Shown here one piece after another: positions 1-3,999 of a stretch of DNA of 5,284 nucleotides. The notes beneath the pieces were generated by a model that did not search any database, was not told the DNA's origin, and saw only the letters and a list, made by a program, of their open reading frames with translations. The stretch covers positions 1 to 5,284 of the forward strand of contig PMYJ01000033.1 in the NCBI GenBank assembly GCA_003170875.1. Direction: 5' to 3'. This DNA is from Candidatus Dormiibacterota bacterium. GTDB taxonomy: Bacteria; Chloroflexota; Dormibacteria; Aeolococcales; Aeolococcaceae. The first letter of the stretch is position 1. Every line of letters begins with the position of its first letter. A program made the translations under genes and the position numbers.

Positions 1-126
1 GTGATCTGCCACGGCTGTGAGGGGGTGCTCCTGGTCGAGGTCACCACCGCTGACCTGAGACAGGCCCACACCCCGGCCCCGAGTCGCGCCCCCCACGCCG
101 CCGGCGGCGTGGGCACCCCGGTCTGA
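1..126 (+). CDS. C-terminal fragment of an unidentified protein with a CxxC motif
   Basis: This is the only frame open from the left edge; it runs 41 codons to a TGA at 124-126, while the other two forward frames stop early. The visible peptide begins VICHGCEGVLLVEVTT, so it has a Cys-His-Gly-Cys pair followed by a short hydrophobic beta-like strand, as in one half of a zinc ribbon. The last ~20 residues (Ala/Pro/Gly-rich) are encoded by the first copy of the palindromic repeat at 91-120, which suggests the reading frame runs into repeat DNA and that the tail is not a conserved domain. The 5' part lies outside the window, so I cannot name the family. A small zinc-ribbon protein is possible, but chance openness in high-GC DNA cannot be excluded. 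Confidence 0.4.
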   Translation: MICHGCEGVLLVEVTTADLRQAHTPAPSRAPHAAGGVGTPV

Positions 127-162
127 GCGCTGCCCCACGCCGCCGGCGGCGCGGGGACCCCG
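91..162. repeat. Two 30-nt near-identical palindromic repeats, 42-nt period
   Basis: Copies at 91-120 and 133-162 match at 28 of 30 positions. Each contains a GC palindrome: 92-113 is a perfect 22-nt inverted repeat (11-base arms), and 133-156 has 12-base arms with one A/C mismatch (137 against 152). Each is followed by an ACCCCG segment. The first copy lies inside the 3' end of the upstream reading frame and the second just after its stop. They could be tandem transcription terminators without a U-tract, or a REP-like dispersed element. The sequence alone does not decide. Confidence 0.6.
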
Positions 163-180
163 CCCTTTCTCACAGGGGCT

Positions 181-241
181 CGCCGCCCCTCGGCGGCCCG
201 GCCCAGCCGGGCTCGCCTCACCCCGCCATCAAAGGTGGCGG
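181..241. repeat. Cluster of three further GC-rich inverted repeats
   Basis: Three short hairpins follow in series: 181-185 with 191-195 (CGCCG/CGGCG, 5-nt loop); 196-202 with 206-212 (GCCCGGC/GCCGGGC, 3-nt loop); and 223-228 with 236-241 (CCGCCA/TGGCGG). Together with the twin palindromes upstream they fill the space between the left-edge gene and tRNA-Val. None has a T-run, so they are not classical intrinsic terminators. They may insulate the tRNA from upstream transcription, or simply reflect G+C-rich intergenic sequence. Confidence 0.4.
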
Positions 242-296
242 CTCGGCGCCGCGGTCCGGTCGCGGTATCATCCCGGTCTGATCTGCCCAGGTGCGC

Positions 297-370
297 GGGC
301 GCATAGCTCAGTTGGTACGAGCGCAGCGGTGACATCGCTGAGGTCTCAGGTTCGATCCCTGATGCGCCCA
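297..370 (+). tRNA. tRNA-Val, anticodon GAC
   Basis: A complete 74-nt cloverleaf can be drawn. The acceptor stem GGGCGCA (297-303) pairs with TGCGCCC (363-369), with discriminator A370. The D arm is GCTC/GAGC with an AGTTGGTAC loop. The anticodon stem CAGCG/CGCTG encloses the loop GTGACAT, giving anticodon GAC, which reads GUC and GUU valine codons. The variable loop is AGGTC (5 nt). The T arm is TCAGG/CCTGA with loop TTCGATC. The 3' CCA is not encoded (the next bases are CGT), so it must be added after transcription. A TATCAT at 266-271 is placed about right for a -10 box, but no convincing -35 box is visible. An unusual long stem-loop begins at the discriminator base. Confidence 0.96.
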
Positions 371-433
371 CGTCCGCCGGAGGCGGCACCCGCTTCGCTC
401 TGAGGAGCGCGGTGCGACCTCCTCGCCGGACGT
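370..433 (+). terminator. Extended imperfect stem-loop directly 3' of tRNA-Val
   Basis: Four stacked helices share one axis: 370-376 with 427-433 (7 bp), 379-383 with 418-422 (5 bp), 386-390 with 411-415 (5 bp) and 396-400 with 405-409 (5 bp), closed by a TGAG tetraloop. They are separated by small internal loops. That is about 22 base pairs over 64 nt. No T-run follows (the next bases are GAGCATCTTT). A structured 3' trailer that ends or marks tRNA transcription is the simplest reading. A separate small structured RNA is an alternative. The pairing is directly visible; the function is inferred. Confidence 0.5.
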
Positions 434-663
434 GAGCATCTTTCCGCGCCATCGGAGTGTCGGCGTGCATTCGCCGGATGTCATAACCGGTGCGCGCGAT
501 GTTGCGAAAGCCGCGTGGTCCGCTGCGCACCGGCGCAGATCCTCCGACGCTTGCGCTCGCCGTCGGAAACCACGACAGTTTGCGCAGGCAAATCGTCACA
601 AGTGGATTTTGCGAACAGCTTTCCCACAAGCGCTGAGAAGCTCGTCAGATGGGCGCTCGCCGG

Positions 664-672
664 TTGTCCACA
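664..672 (+). promoter_or_regulatory. DnaA-box-like 9-mer TTGTCCACA
   Basis: TTGTCCACA differs by one base from the classical DnaA box TTATCCACA and matches the form favoured in high-GC actinobacteria. A poorer match, TTTCCCACA, lies at 620-628. Two sites do not make an origin, and no dnaA, dnaN or rnpA gene is nearby. If bound, this would more likely be a regulatory or DnaA-titration site than oriC. A single 9-mer can also occur by chance. Confidence 0.3.
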
Positions 673-715
673 GTGTGCACACCTCTGCCGCTTGCACACT
701 GCGCACCGATCGGTG
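671..715. repeat. Operator-like inverted repeats upstream of the zinc-finger gene
   Basis: CAGTGTGCA (671-679) is repeated inverted and exactly as TGCACACTG (693-701), with 13 nt between. The left arm also contains the 10-nt palindrome GTGTGCACAC (673-682). A separate perfect 12-nt palindrome, CACCGATCGGTG, follows at 704-715. The group ends about 40 nt before the -35 box at 758, a position suited to an activator or repressor site for that promoter. The repeats are seen directly; regulator binding is inference. Confidence 0.4.
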
Positions 716-757
716 GACTCCTCACACACCTGTTCCTTGCAGACCTGAAATCGGGTG

Positions 758-788
758 TTGACAGCCGACCAGACGGCAGTCGTAGACT
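758..788 (+). promoter_or_regulatory. Promoter for the small zinc-finger gene
   Basis: A perfect -35 box TTGACA (758-763) is followed by TAGACT (783-788), a common high-GC -10 form. The spacer is 19 nt, slightly long. Transcription would begin about 795-796, just before ATG 799 and about 15 nt before the Shine-Dalgarno-supported GTG at 811. Confidence 0.6.
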
Positions 789-810
789 GGCCTGACTCAT
801 GGAGGTGGGT

Positions 811-1116
811 GTGCGACAAGCGATTCAAGGTCGCCTGCCGGCGGTGCGATTGTGCGCTCGCCGGGGGTGCGGCCAGCCGGTTAAGAAGCCGACCAACAAG
901 TACTGCAGCGTGCATTGCTGCGCCATCGATCCCGAGCGACTCGAGCGGCTCCGGGCTCAGGCGCAGCGCGGCTCGCGCCGTACCGTGCTGCCGCTCGCCC
1001 ATCAACTCTCACTGGAGATATGGGGCTCGTCGCTCGCCAACCCGGAGGCCGAGATCGACCTTCTGGGAGAGGGCCGCGAGGACGTGCCGCGGGGCATGTC
1101 CCGCCTGGGCGTCTGA
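811..1116 (+). CDS. Small four-cysteine zinc-binding-like protein
   Basis: This is a 101-residue protein of unknown function. Four cysteines are spaced C15-x4-C20-x11-C32-x3-C36, with the telltale KYCSVHC segment. This resembles the short treble-clef/zinc-ribbon modules (pattern C-G-x-x-V...K-Y-C-S-x-x-C) found in small DNA- or RNA-associated proteins. A basic, helix-prone segment follows (DPERLERLRAQAQRGSRR), then a more acidic C-terminus. No membrane segment or signal peptide is visible. I chose GTG 811 because GGAGG (801-805) sits 5 nt before it. ATG 799 in the same frame would add four residues and would give an almost leaderless mRNA from the promoter at 758-788. The gene has its own promoter and is followed at once by a hairpin, so it is probably monocistronic. 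The zinc-binding reading is inferred from cysteine spacing, and its role is unknown. Confidence 0.75.
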   Translation: MRQAIQGRLPAVRLCARRGCGQPVKKPTNKYCSVHCCAIDPERLERLRAQAQRGSRRTVLPLAHQLSLEIWGSSLANPEAEIDLLGEGREDVPRGMSRLGV

Positions 1117-1131
1117 CCCTGCCGCGCAGGG
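1117..1131 (+). terminator. GC hairpin right after the zinc-finger gene
   Basis: CCCTGC (1117-1122) pairs perfectly with GCAGGG (1126-1131) around a CGC loop, starting at the base after the TGA stop. No T-run follows, so it would be a non-canonical terminator or an mRNA 3'-end stabiliser. Its position between two separately promoted genes supports such a role. Confidence 0.4.
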
Positions 1132-1189
1132 GACCTTCGCACCCCGAGTCGCGTCCGGGCAGCTCCGGAGCCCGTCCGCAGCAGCCCGC

Positions 1190-1218
1190 GTGACCCGGGG
1201 GCGCCGCTTCCGTACAAT
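1190..1218 (+). promoter_or_regulatory. thrS promoter, probably giving a leaderless mRNA
   Basis: GTGACC (1190-1195, four of six bases of TTGACA) lies exactly 17 nt before TACAAT (1213-1218, five of six bases of TATAAT). Only nine bases (1219-1227) separate the -10 box from ATG 1228, so transcription should start at or within about three bases of the start codon. There is no Shine-Dalgarno sequence in those nine bases, which fits leaderless initiation. Confidence 0.7.
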
Positions 1219-1227
1219 GCGGCCACC

Positions 1228-3039
1228 ATGCCAGAGGACGTCGATGATGCCGCCGAGGCCGGGCCGCCCCTGGAGGCCCCGGTCGAGCTGACCCTGGACA
1301 TCCTCCGGCACAGCGCCGCCCACCTCATGGCCGCGGCGGTCTGCGAGCTCTTCCCGGGGACGCAGTACGACGTCGGCCCGTCGATCGAGGACGGCTTCTT
1401 CTACAACTTCCTGCTGCCCGAGGACCGGCACCTCACCGACGGAGACCTGGTGGCCATCGAGGCCCGGATGGGCCAGCTGGTGAAGCGGCACGTCCCTTAT
1501 CAGCGCGAGGTGCTGCCGCGCGACGAGGCCCGGCGTCTCTTCGACGGCATGGGGCAGGAGTTCAAGGTCGCGATCATCGACCGCCTCGCCCCGGACGTCA
1601 GCAGCGTGAGCGTCTACCGCACCGGCGACTTCGTGGACCTCTGCCGGGGCCCCCACGTCCCCGACAGCGGCGTCTTGCGCGCGGTGAAGCTGCTCCGCGT
1701 CGCCGGCGTCTACTGGCGCGGCGACGAGCGCAACCCCCAGCTCCAGCGGGTCTACGGGACGGCCTGGTTCAGTCCCGCGGACCTGGACGCCTACCTGGAG
1801 CGCATCGCCGAGGCCGAACGCCGCGACCACCGCCGCCTCGGCCGCGAGCTGGAACTCTTCCACCTGGACGACACCGCCCCGGGGATGCCCTACTGGCTGC
1901 CCAACGGTGTGATCGTCCTCAACGAGCTGCTGAGCTTCTCACGCCGCGAGCACCGTGCCCGCGGCTACAAGGAGATCATCGCGCCGCTCATCAATGACAA
2001 GCGGCTGTGGGAGACGTCGGGCCACTGGGACCACTACCGGGAGAACATGTTCATCGTTCCGGTCGACGAACAGACCTCCTACGGCGTCAAGCCCATGAAC
2101 TGCCCCAACGCCCACGTCGTCTACAACCTGCGCCGGCACAGCTACCGCGAGCTCCCCCTGCGCTACCTGCAGCTGGACACGCTCCATCGCTTCGAGCGAT
2201 CGGGGACCCTGCACGGCCTTCTGCGTGTCCGCAAGTTCCAGCAGGACGACGCCCACGTCTTCGTGACCGAAGAGCAGATCGAAGCGGAGTACGACCGCAT
2301 CCTCGAGATCACCGACCATTTCTACCGCATCTTCGGCCTCGACTACTCCTTCCGGTTGGGCACGCGGCCCGACGACTTCATCGGCGACATCGAGACCTGG
2401 GACCGGGCGGAGGGGGCACTGCTCAGGATCCTGGAGCGCCGCGCGGGTGCGGGCGGATTCACCGTGGACCCCGGCGAGGGCGCGTTCTACGGGCCCAAGG
2501 TCGACATCCTGATGAAGGACGCCATCGGGCGCTCCTGGCAGACGGGGACCATCCAGCTGGACTTCCAGCTCCCCCGGCGCTTCGGCTGCGAGTACATCGA
2601 CGCCTCCGGGCAGGCGCGCACGCCAGTGGTGATCCACCGCGCCATCTACGGCTCGTTCGAGCGCTTCCTAGGGGTGCTCATCGAGCACTTCGCGGGACAG
2701 CTCCCGCTCTGGCTGGCGGCGGTCCAGGTCGAGGTGGTGCCGGTGCAGGACGATGTCGAGGCGGTCATGGACTGCGCTCGGAGCGTCGTCGAGCGCCTCG
2801 AGGCGGCGGAGCTCCGCGCCGCGGTCAGCGATTCTCCCGGCAACCGGATGCAGGCGCGCATCCGCGACGCCGAGCTGCGCAAGGTGCCGTACGTCGTCGT
2901 GGTGGGCAAGCGCGACGTCGAGCGCGGCGACGACGTGGTCACCCTCCGCGACACCCGCCGCGGAGGGACCGAGCAGCGGAGCGTTCCGGACCTCATCGCC
3001 CTACTGGCCGACGAGGTCGCGAGCCGACGGCCGAGCTGA
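1228..3039 (+). CDS. thrS: Threonine--tRNA ligase lacking the N-terminal TGS domain
   Basis: This is cytosolic class II ThrRS, which joins threonine to tRNA-Thr using ATP and hydrolyses mischarged Ser-tRNA-Thr. In its 603 residues the editing domain starts almost at once: HSAAH gives H28 and H32, and DLCRGPH gives C139 and H143. The catalytic core follows from about residue 210, with the zinc ligands C292 (MNCPNAH), H343 (QQDDAHVF) and H470 (VIHRAIYG), motif 2 at about 319-345, and motif 3 ending in GSFERFLG. The anticodon-binding domain spans about 495-600 (KVPYVVVVGKRD). The usual TGS domain of about 60 residues is absent. The 37 in-frame codons upstream, back to the TGA of the previous gene, contain no ATG, GTG or TTG and hold the promoter, so this is not a miscalled start. 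All editing and catalytic residues are present. tlyA follows after 25 nt and is probably co-transcribed. Confidence 0.97.
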   Translation: MPEDVDDAAEAGPPLEAPVELTLDILRHSAAHLMAAAVCELFPGTQYDVGPSIEDGFFYNFLLPEDRHLTDGDLVAIEARMGQLVKRHVPYQREVLPRDEARRLFDGMGQEFKVAIIDRLAPDVSSVSVYRTGDFVDLCRGPHVPDSGVLRAVKLLRVAGVYWRGDERNPQLQRVYGTAWFSPADLDAYLERIAEAERRDHRRLGRELELFHLDDTAPGMPYWLPNGVIVLNELLSFSRREHRARGYKEIIAPLINDKRLWETSGHWDHYRENMFIVPVDEQTSYGVKPMNCPNAHVVYNLRRHSYRELPLRYLQLDTLHRFERSGTLHGLLRVRKFQQDDAHVFVTEEQIEAEYDRILEITDHFYRIFGLDYSFRLGTRPDDFIGDIETWDRAEGALLRILERRAGAGGFTVDPGEGAFYGPKVDILMKDAIGRSWQTGTIQLDFQLPRRFGCEYIDASGQARTPVVIHRAIYGSFERFLGVLIEHFAGQLPLWLAAVQVEVVPVQDDVEAVMDCARSVVERLEAAELRAAVSDSPGNRMQARIRDAELRKVPYVVVVGKRDVERGDDVVTLRDTRRGGTEQRSVPDLIALLADEVASRRPS

Positions 3040-3064
3040 GGCCGCGGAGCGACCCGCGCCCGGC

Positions 3065-3814
3065 ATGGCGAGCTCGCCGAAAGCAATGACGCGTCGTCTC
3101 CGCCGGCTCGGCGATCTGGTCGCCGAGCTGGACCCCGGCGAGGACCCGGATCGCCTGGTGGCGAGCGGGGAGATCGAGGTCGACGGCTTGGCCGTGACCA
3201 ATCCCGAGGCCCGCGTCCCGGCCGGCGCGCTGGTCCGGCGCCGGCGTCCGGCCAGCCTGCGCGGCCAGGCCAAGCTCTCCGCCGCCCTCGCCGCCTTCGG
3301 CATCGACGTCACCGGCCGGGTGGCCCTCGACGTCGGCGCGGCCGCCGGAGGTTTCACCCGGGTCCTGCTGGAGGCGGGTGCGCGACGTGTCTACGCCGTC
3401 GACGCGGGCCACGGCCAGCTCCTCGGGTCGCTGCGCCAGGACCCGCGCGTGGTCAACCTGGAGGCGACCAACGTCGCCGACCTGACTCCGGTTCTGGTCC
3501 CCGAGCTGATCGAGGTGGTGAGCATCGACGTCTCCTACCTGTCGCTCAGCGCCGCGGCCGCGCAGCTCGACCGCATCCGCCTCGCCCCGCGGGCCGACCT
3601 CGTGGGCCTGGTCAAGCCGATGTTCGAGCTGCGCCGGGCGACGGCTCCGATCGACGATGCCAGCCTGGCCGATGCTCTGGCGGCCGCCCTCGCCGGGGTG
3701 GAGGCAGCGGGGTGGACGGTGGTCTCCAGCATGGCCTCGCCCGTCCTCGGGGCCCGGGGTGCCCGCGAGCTGCTCCTCCACGCCCGGCGTGGGGTGGCGA
3801 GTCCGCCGCGCTGA
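3065..3814 (+). CDS. tlyA: TlyA-family S4/FtsJ rRNA 2'-O-methyltransferase
   Basis: TlyA enzymes use S-adenosylmethionine to methylate the ribose 2'-OH of C1920 in 23S rRNA and, in the longer type, C1409 in 16S rRNA. Of 249 residues here, 10-60 look like an S4 RNA-binding domain (RLVASGEIEVDGLAVTNPEAR). Residues 65-242 are an FtsJ/RrmJ-like Rossmann methyltransferase with the SAM loop DVGAAAGGFT (89-98) and a second acidic strand VDAGHGQL (112-119). The catalytic tetrad appears complete: K70, D155 (SIDVSYLS), K184 (VKPMFEL) and E235 (RELLLHA). The RxWV-type interdomain linker of mycobacterial TlyA is not visible. ATG 3065 has only a distant GGAG (3046-3049). ATG 3086, which starts MTRRLRRL and resembles the usual family N-terminus, is a good alternative. 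The old name 'hemolysin' is unlikely to describe its function. Target specificity is not readable from this sequence. Confidence 0.88.
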   Translation: MASSPKAMTRRLRRLGDLVAELDPGEDPDRLVASGEIEVDGLAVTNPEARVPAGALVRRRRPASLRGQAKLSAALAAFGIDVTGRVALDVGAAAGGFTRVLLEAGARRVYAVDAGHGQLLGSLRQDPRVVNLEATNVADLTPVLVPELIEVVSIDVSYLSLSAAAAQLDRIRLAPRADLVGLVKPMFELRRATAPIDDASLADALAAALAGVEAAGWTVVSSMASPVLGARGARELLLHARRGVASPPR

Positions 3815-3823
3815 GTGGGCGGG

Positions 3824-3843
3824 ACCACGGGCACGCCCGTGGT
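3824..3843 (+). terminator. GC-rich inverted repeat after tlyA
   Basis: Nine-base arms ACCACGGGC (3824-3832) and GCCCGTGGT (3835-3843) lie 10 nt after the tlyA stop. As RNA this gives an 8-bp stem with a CACG tetraloop. No T-run follows, so termination would be non-canonical. The right arm ends on the first base of TATGCT (3843-3848), a possible -10 box for infC, so an operator role is equally possible. Confidence 0.45.
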
Positions 3844-3848
3844 ATGCT
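3843..3848 (+). promoter_or_regulatory. Possible -10 box of the infC operon
   Basis: TATGCT fits the TAnnnT pattern and would start transcription at about 3855, giving a leader of about 140 nt ahead of infC. No good -35 box is present (the 17-nt position reads CGGGAC). The predicted start coincides with the 5' strand of the leader's closing helix (3854-3860). Weak evidence on its own. Confidence 0.3.
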
Positions 3849-3885
3849 CCGGCGCTGGACGCGTAGTGCGCCGCCAAGAGGGTTC

Positions 3886-3945
3886 GTGAATACGGCCCCA
3901 CCTTCCGGGTACGCCTTGAAGGTCCAGCCGATCCAGCCTGGATAG
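3886..3945 (+). CDS. Possible 19-residue leader peptide of the infC attenuator
   Basis: GTG 3886, preceded by AAGAGGG (3876-3882) at a short 3-nt spacing, opens a frame that ends at TAG 3943-3945. The peptide would be MNTAPPSGYALKVQPIQPG, proline-rich with a PP pair and a Pro-Gly end. The stop codon falls inside the 5' arm of the terminator, so a ribosome finishing this peptide would mask that arm, as in classical attenuators. No run of a single amino acid points to an obvious effector. The start spacing is poor and a frame this short can be chance, so this is a hypothesis. Confidence 0.3.
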   Translation: MNTAPPSGYALKVQPIQPG

Positions 3946-3964
3946 CGGAAGCTATCCGTTTTTT
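3940..3964 (+). terminator. Intrinsic terminator in the infC leader (attenuator)
   Basis: GGATAGC (3940-3946) pairs perfectly with GCTATCC (3951-3957) around a GGAA (GNRA-type) tetraloop. A G and six T residues follow (3959-3964), then GTTT. This is a textbook Rho-independent terminator, and it lies 33 nt upstream of the infC start, not at the end of a gene. It would stop infC-rpmI-rplT transcription unless the competing helix forms. Confidence 0.85.
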
Positions 3965-3981
3965 GTTTCAGCCGGTTTTTC

Positions 3982-3999
3982 GGGAGGTCCCACCCCATC
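3982..3999 (+). promoter_or_regulatory. infC ribosome binding site and AUC start
   Basis: GGGAGG (3982-3987) lies 9 nt before ATC 3997-3999. Between the in-frame TAG at 3943 and TTG 4036 there is no ATG, GTG or TTG, yet the conserved IF3 N-terminus is encoded from 3997. AUC is therefore the best-supported start codon. Confidence 0.8.

Larger units (their letters stand above)
434..757. other. Gene-poor intergenic region with inverted repeats
   Basis: I see no believable gene here. Open frames exist on both strands, but they use codons such as AGA, ATA and TCA and lack the strong G/C third-position bias of the neighbours. The DNA is less G+C-rich than the flanks. It contains possible hairpins at 544-550/562-568 (TCCGACG/CGTCGGA), 580-584/589-593 (TTTGC/GCAAA) flanked by ACGA (573-576) and TCGT (594-597), and 629-636/645-657. 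A DnaA-box-like 9-mer and operator-like palindromes lie at 664-715. It may hold an unrecognised non-coding RNA or a regulatory region. I do not recognise RNase P RNA, tmRNA, SRP RNA or a known riboswitch. Confidence 0.5.
3854..3968 (+). promoter_or_regulatory. infC leader with terminator/antiterminator switch
   Basis: Several pairings exclude each other. GCTGGAC (3854-3860) pairs exactly with GTCCAGC (3922-3928). ACCTTC (3900-3905) pairs with GAAGGT (3918-3923). An antiterminator-like hairpin, CCG-ATCCA (3928-3935) with TGGAT-ag-CGG (3939-3948), uses the same bases as the 5' arm of the terminator (3940-3946). TCCAGCC occurs twice, at 3923-3929 and 3932-3938, and CTGGA occurs at 3855-3859 and 3938-3942, so partners can be swapped. 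The layout is that of a transcription attenuator. Known infC-rpmI-rplT operons in Firmicutes have an L20-responsive leader, and L20 is a candidate effector here. A leader peptide is another possibility. Confidence 0.6.

Noticed and set aside
91..241. CRISPR-like array
   Set aside because: Only two repeat copies, with a 12-nt spacer and full self-complementarity; the other palindromes differ in sequence.
297..433. tRNA-Val as an integration (att) site of a mobile element
   Set aside because: No integrase gene and no second copy of the tRNA 3' end anywhere in the window.
664..715. Possible replication origin
   Set aside because: Only one good DnaA-like box, no AT-rich unwinding region, and no dnaA/dnaN/rnpA genes; recorded only as a possible regulatory site.
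432..761. Open + strand frame of 109 codons starting at GTG 432
   Set aside because: Uses many codons rare in the neighbouring genes (AGA, ATA, TCA), has no Shine-Dalgarno and no recognisable domain, starts inside the tRNA trailer hairpin and runs through the -35 box of the next gene.
481..1005. Open - strand frame of 174 codons
   Set aside because: It lies antisense to most of the cysteine-motif gene and its promoter; composition is Arg/Ala/Ser-rich shadow sequence with no domain.
1221..1231. GCCACCATG around the thrS start resembles a eukaryotic Kozak site
   Set aside because: Coincidence in bacterial DNA; the neighbouring TACAAT and the bacterial gene order explain the site better.
1009..1863. 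Long - strand frame opposite thrS (284 codons)
   Set aside because: Antisense shadow of a clearly real thrS, caused by high G+C codon bias; the same applies to the frames at 1939-2637, 2646-3086 and 2993-3901.
2007..3089. Long + strand frame inside thrS (360 codons)
   Set aside because: Alternative-frame shadow made of Arg/Ala/Gly/Pro repeats; thrS in its own frame has all the expected motifs.
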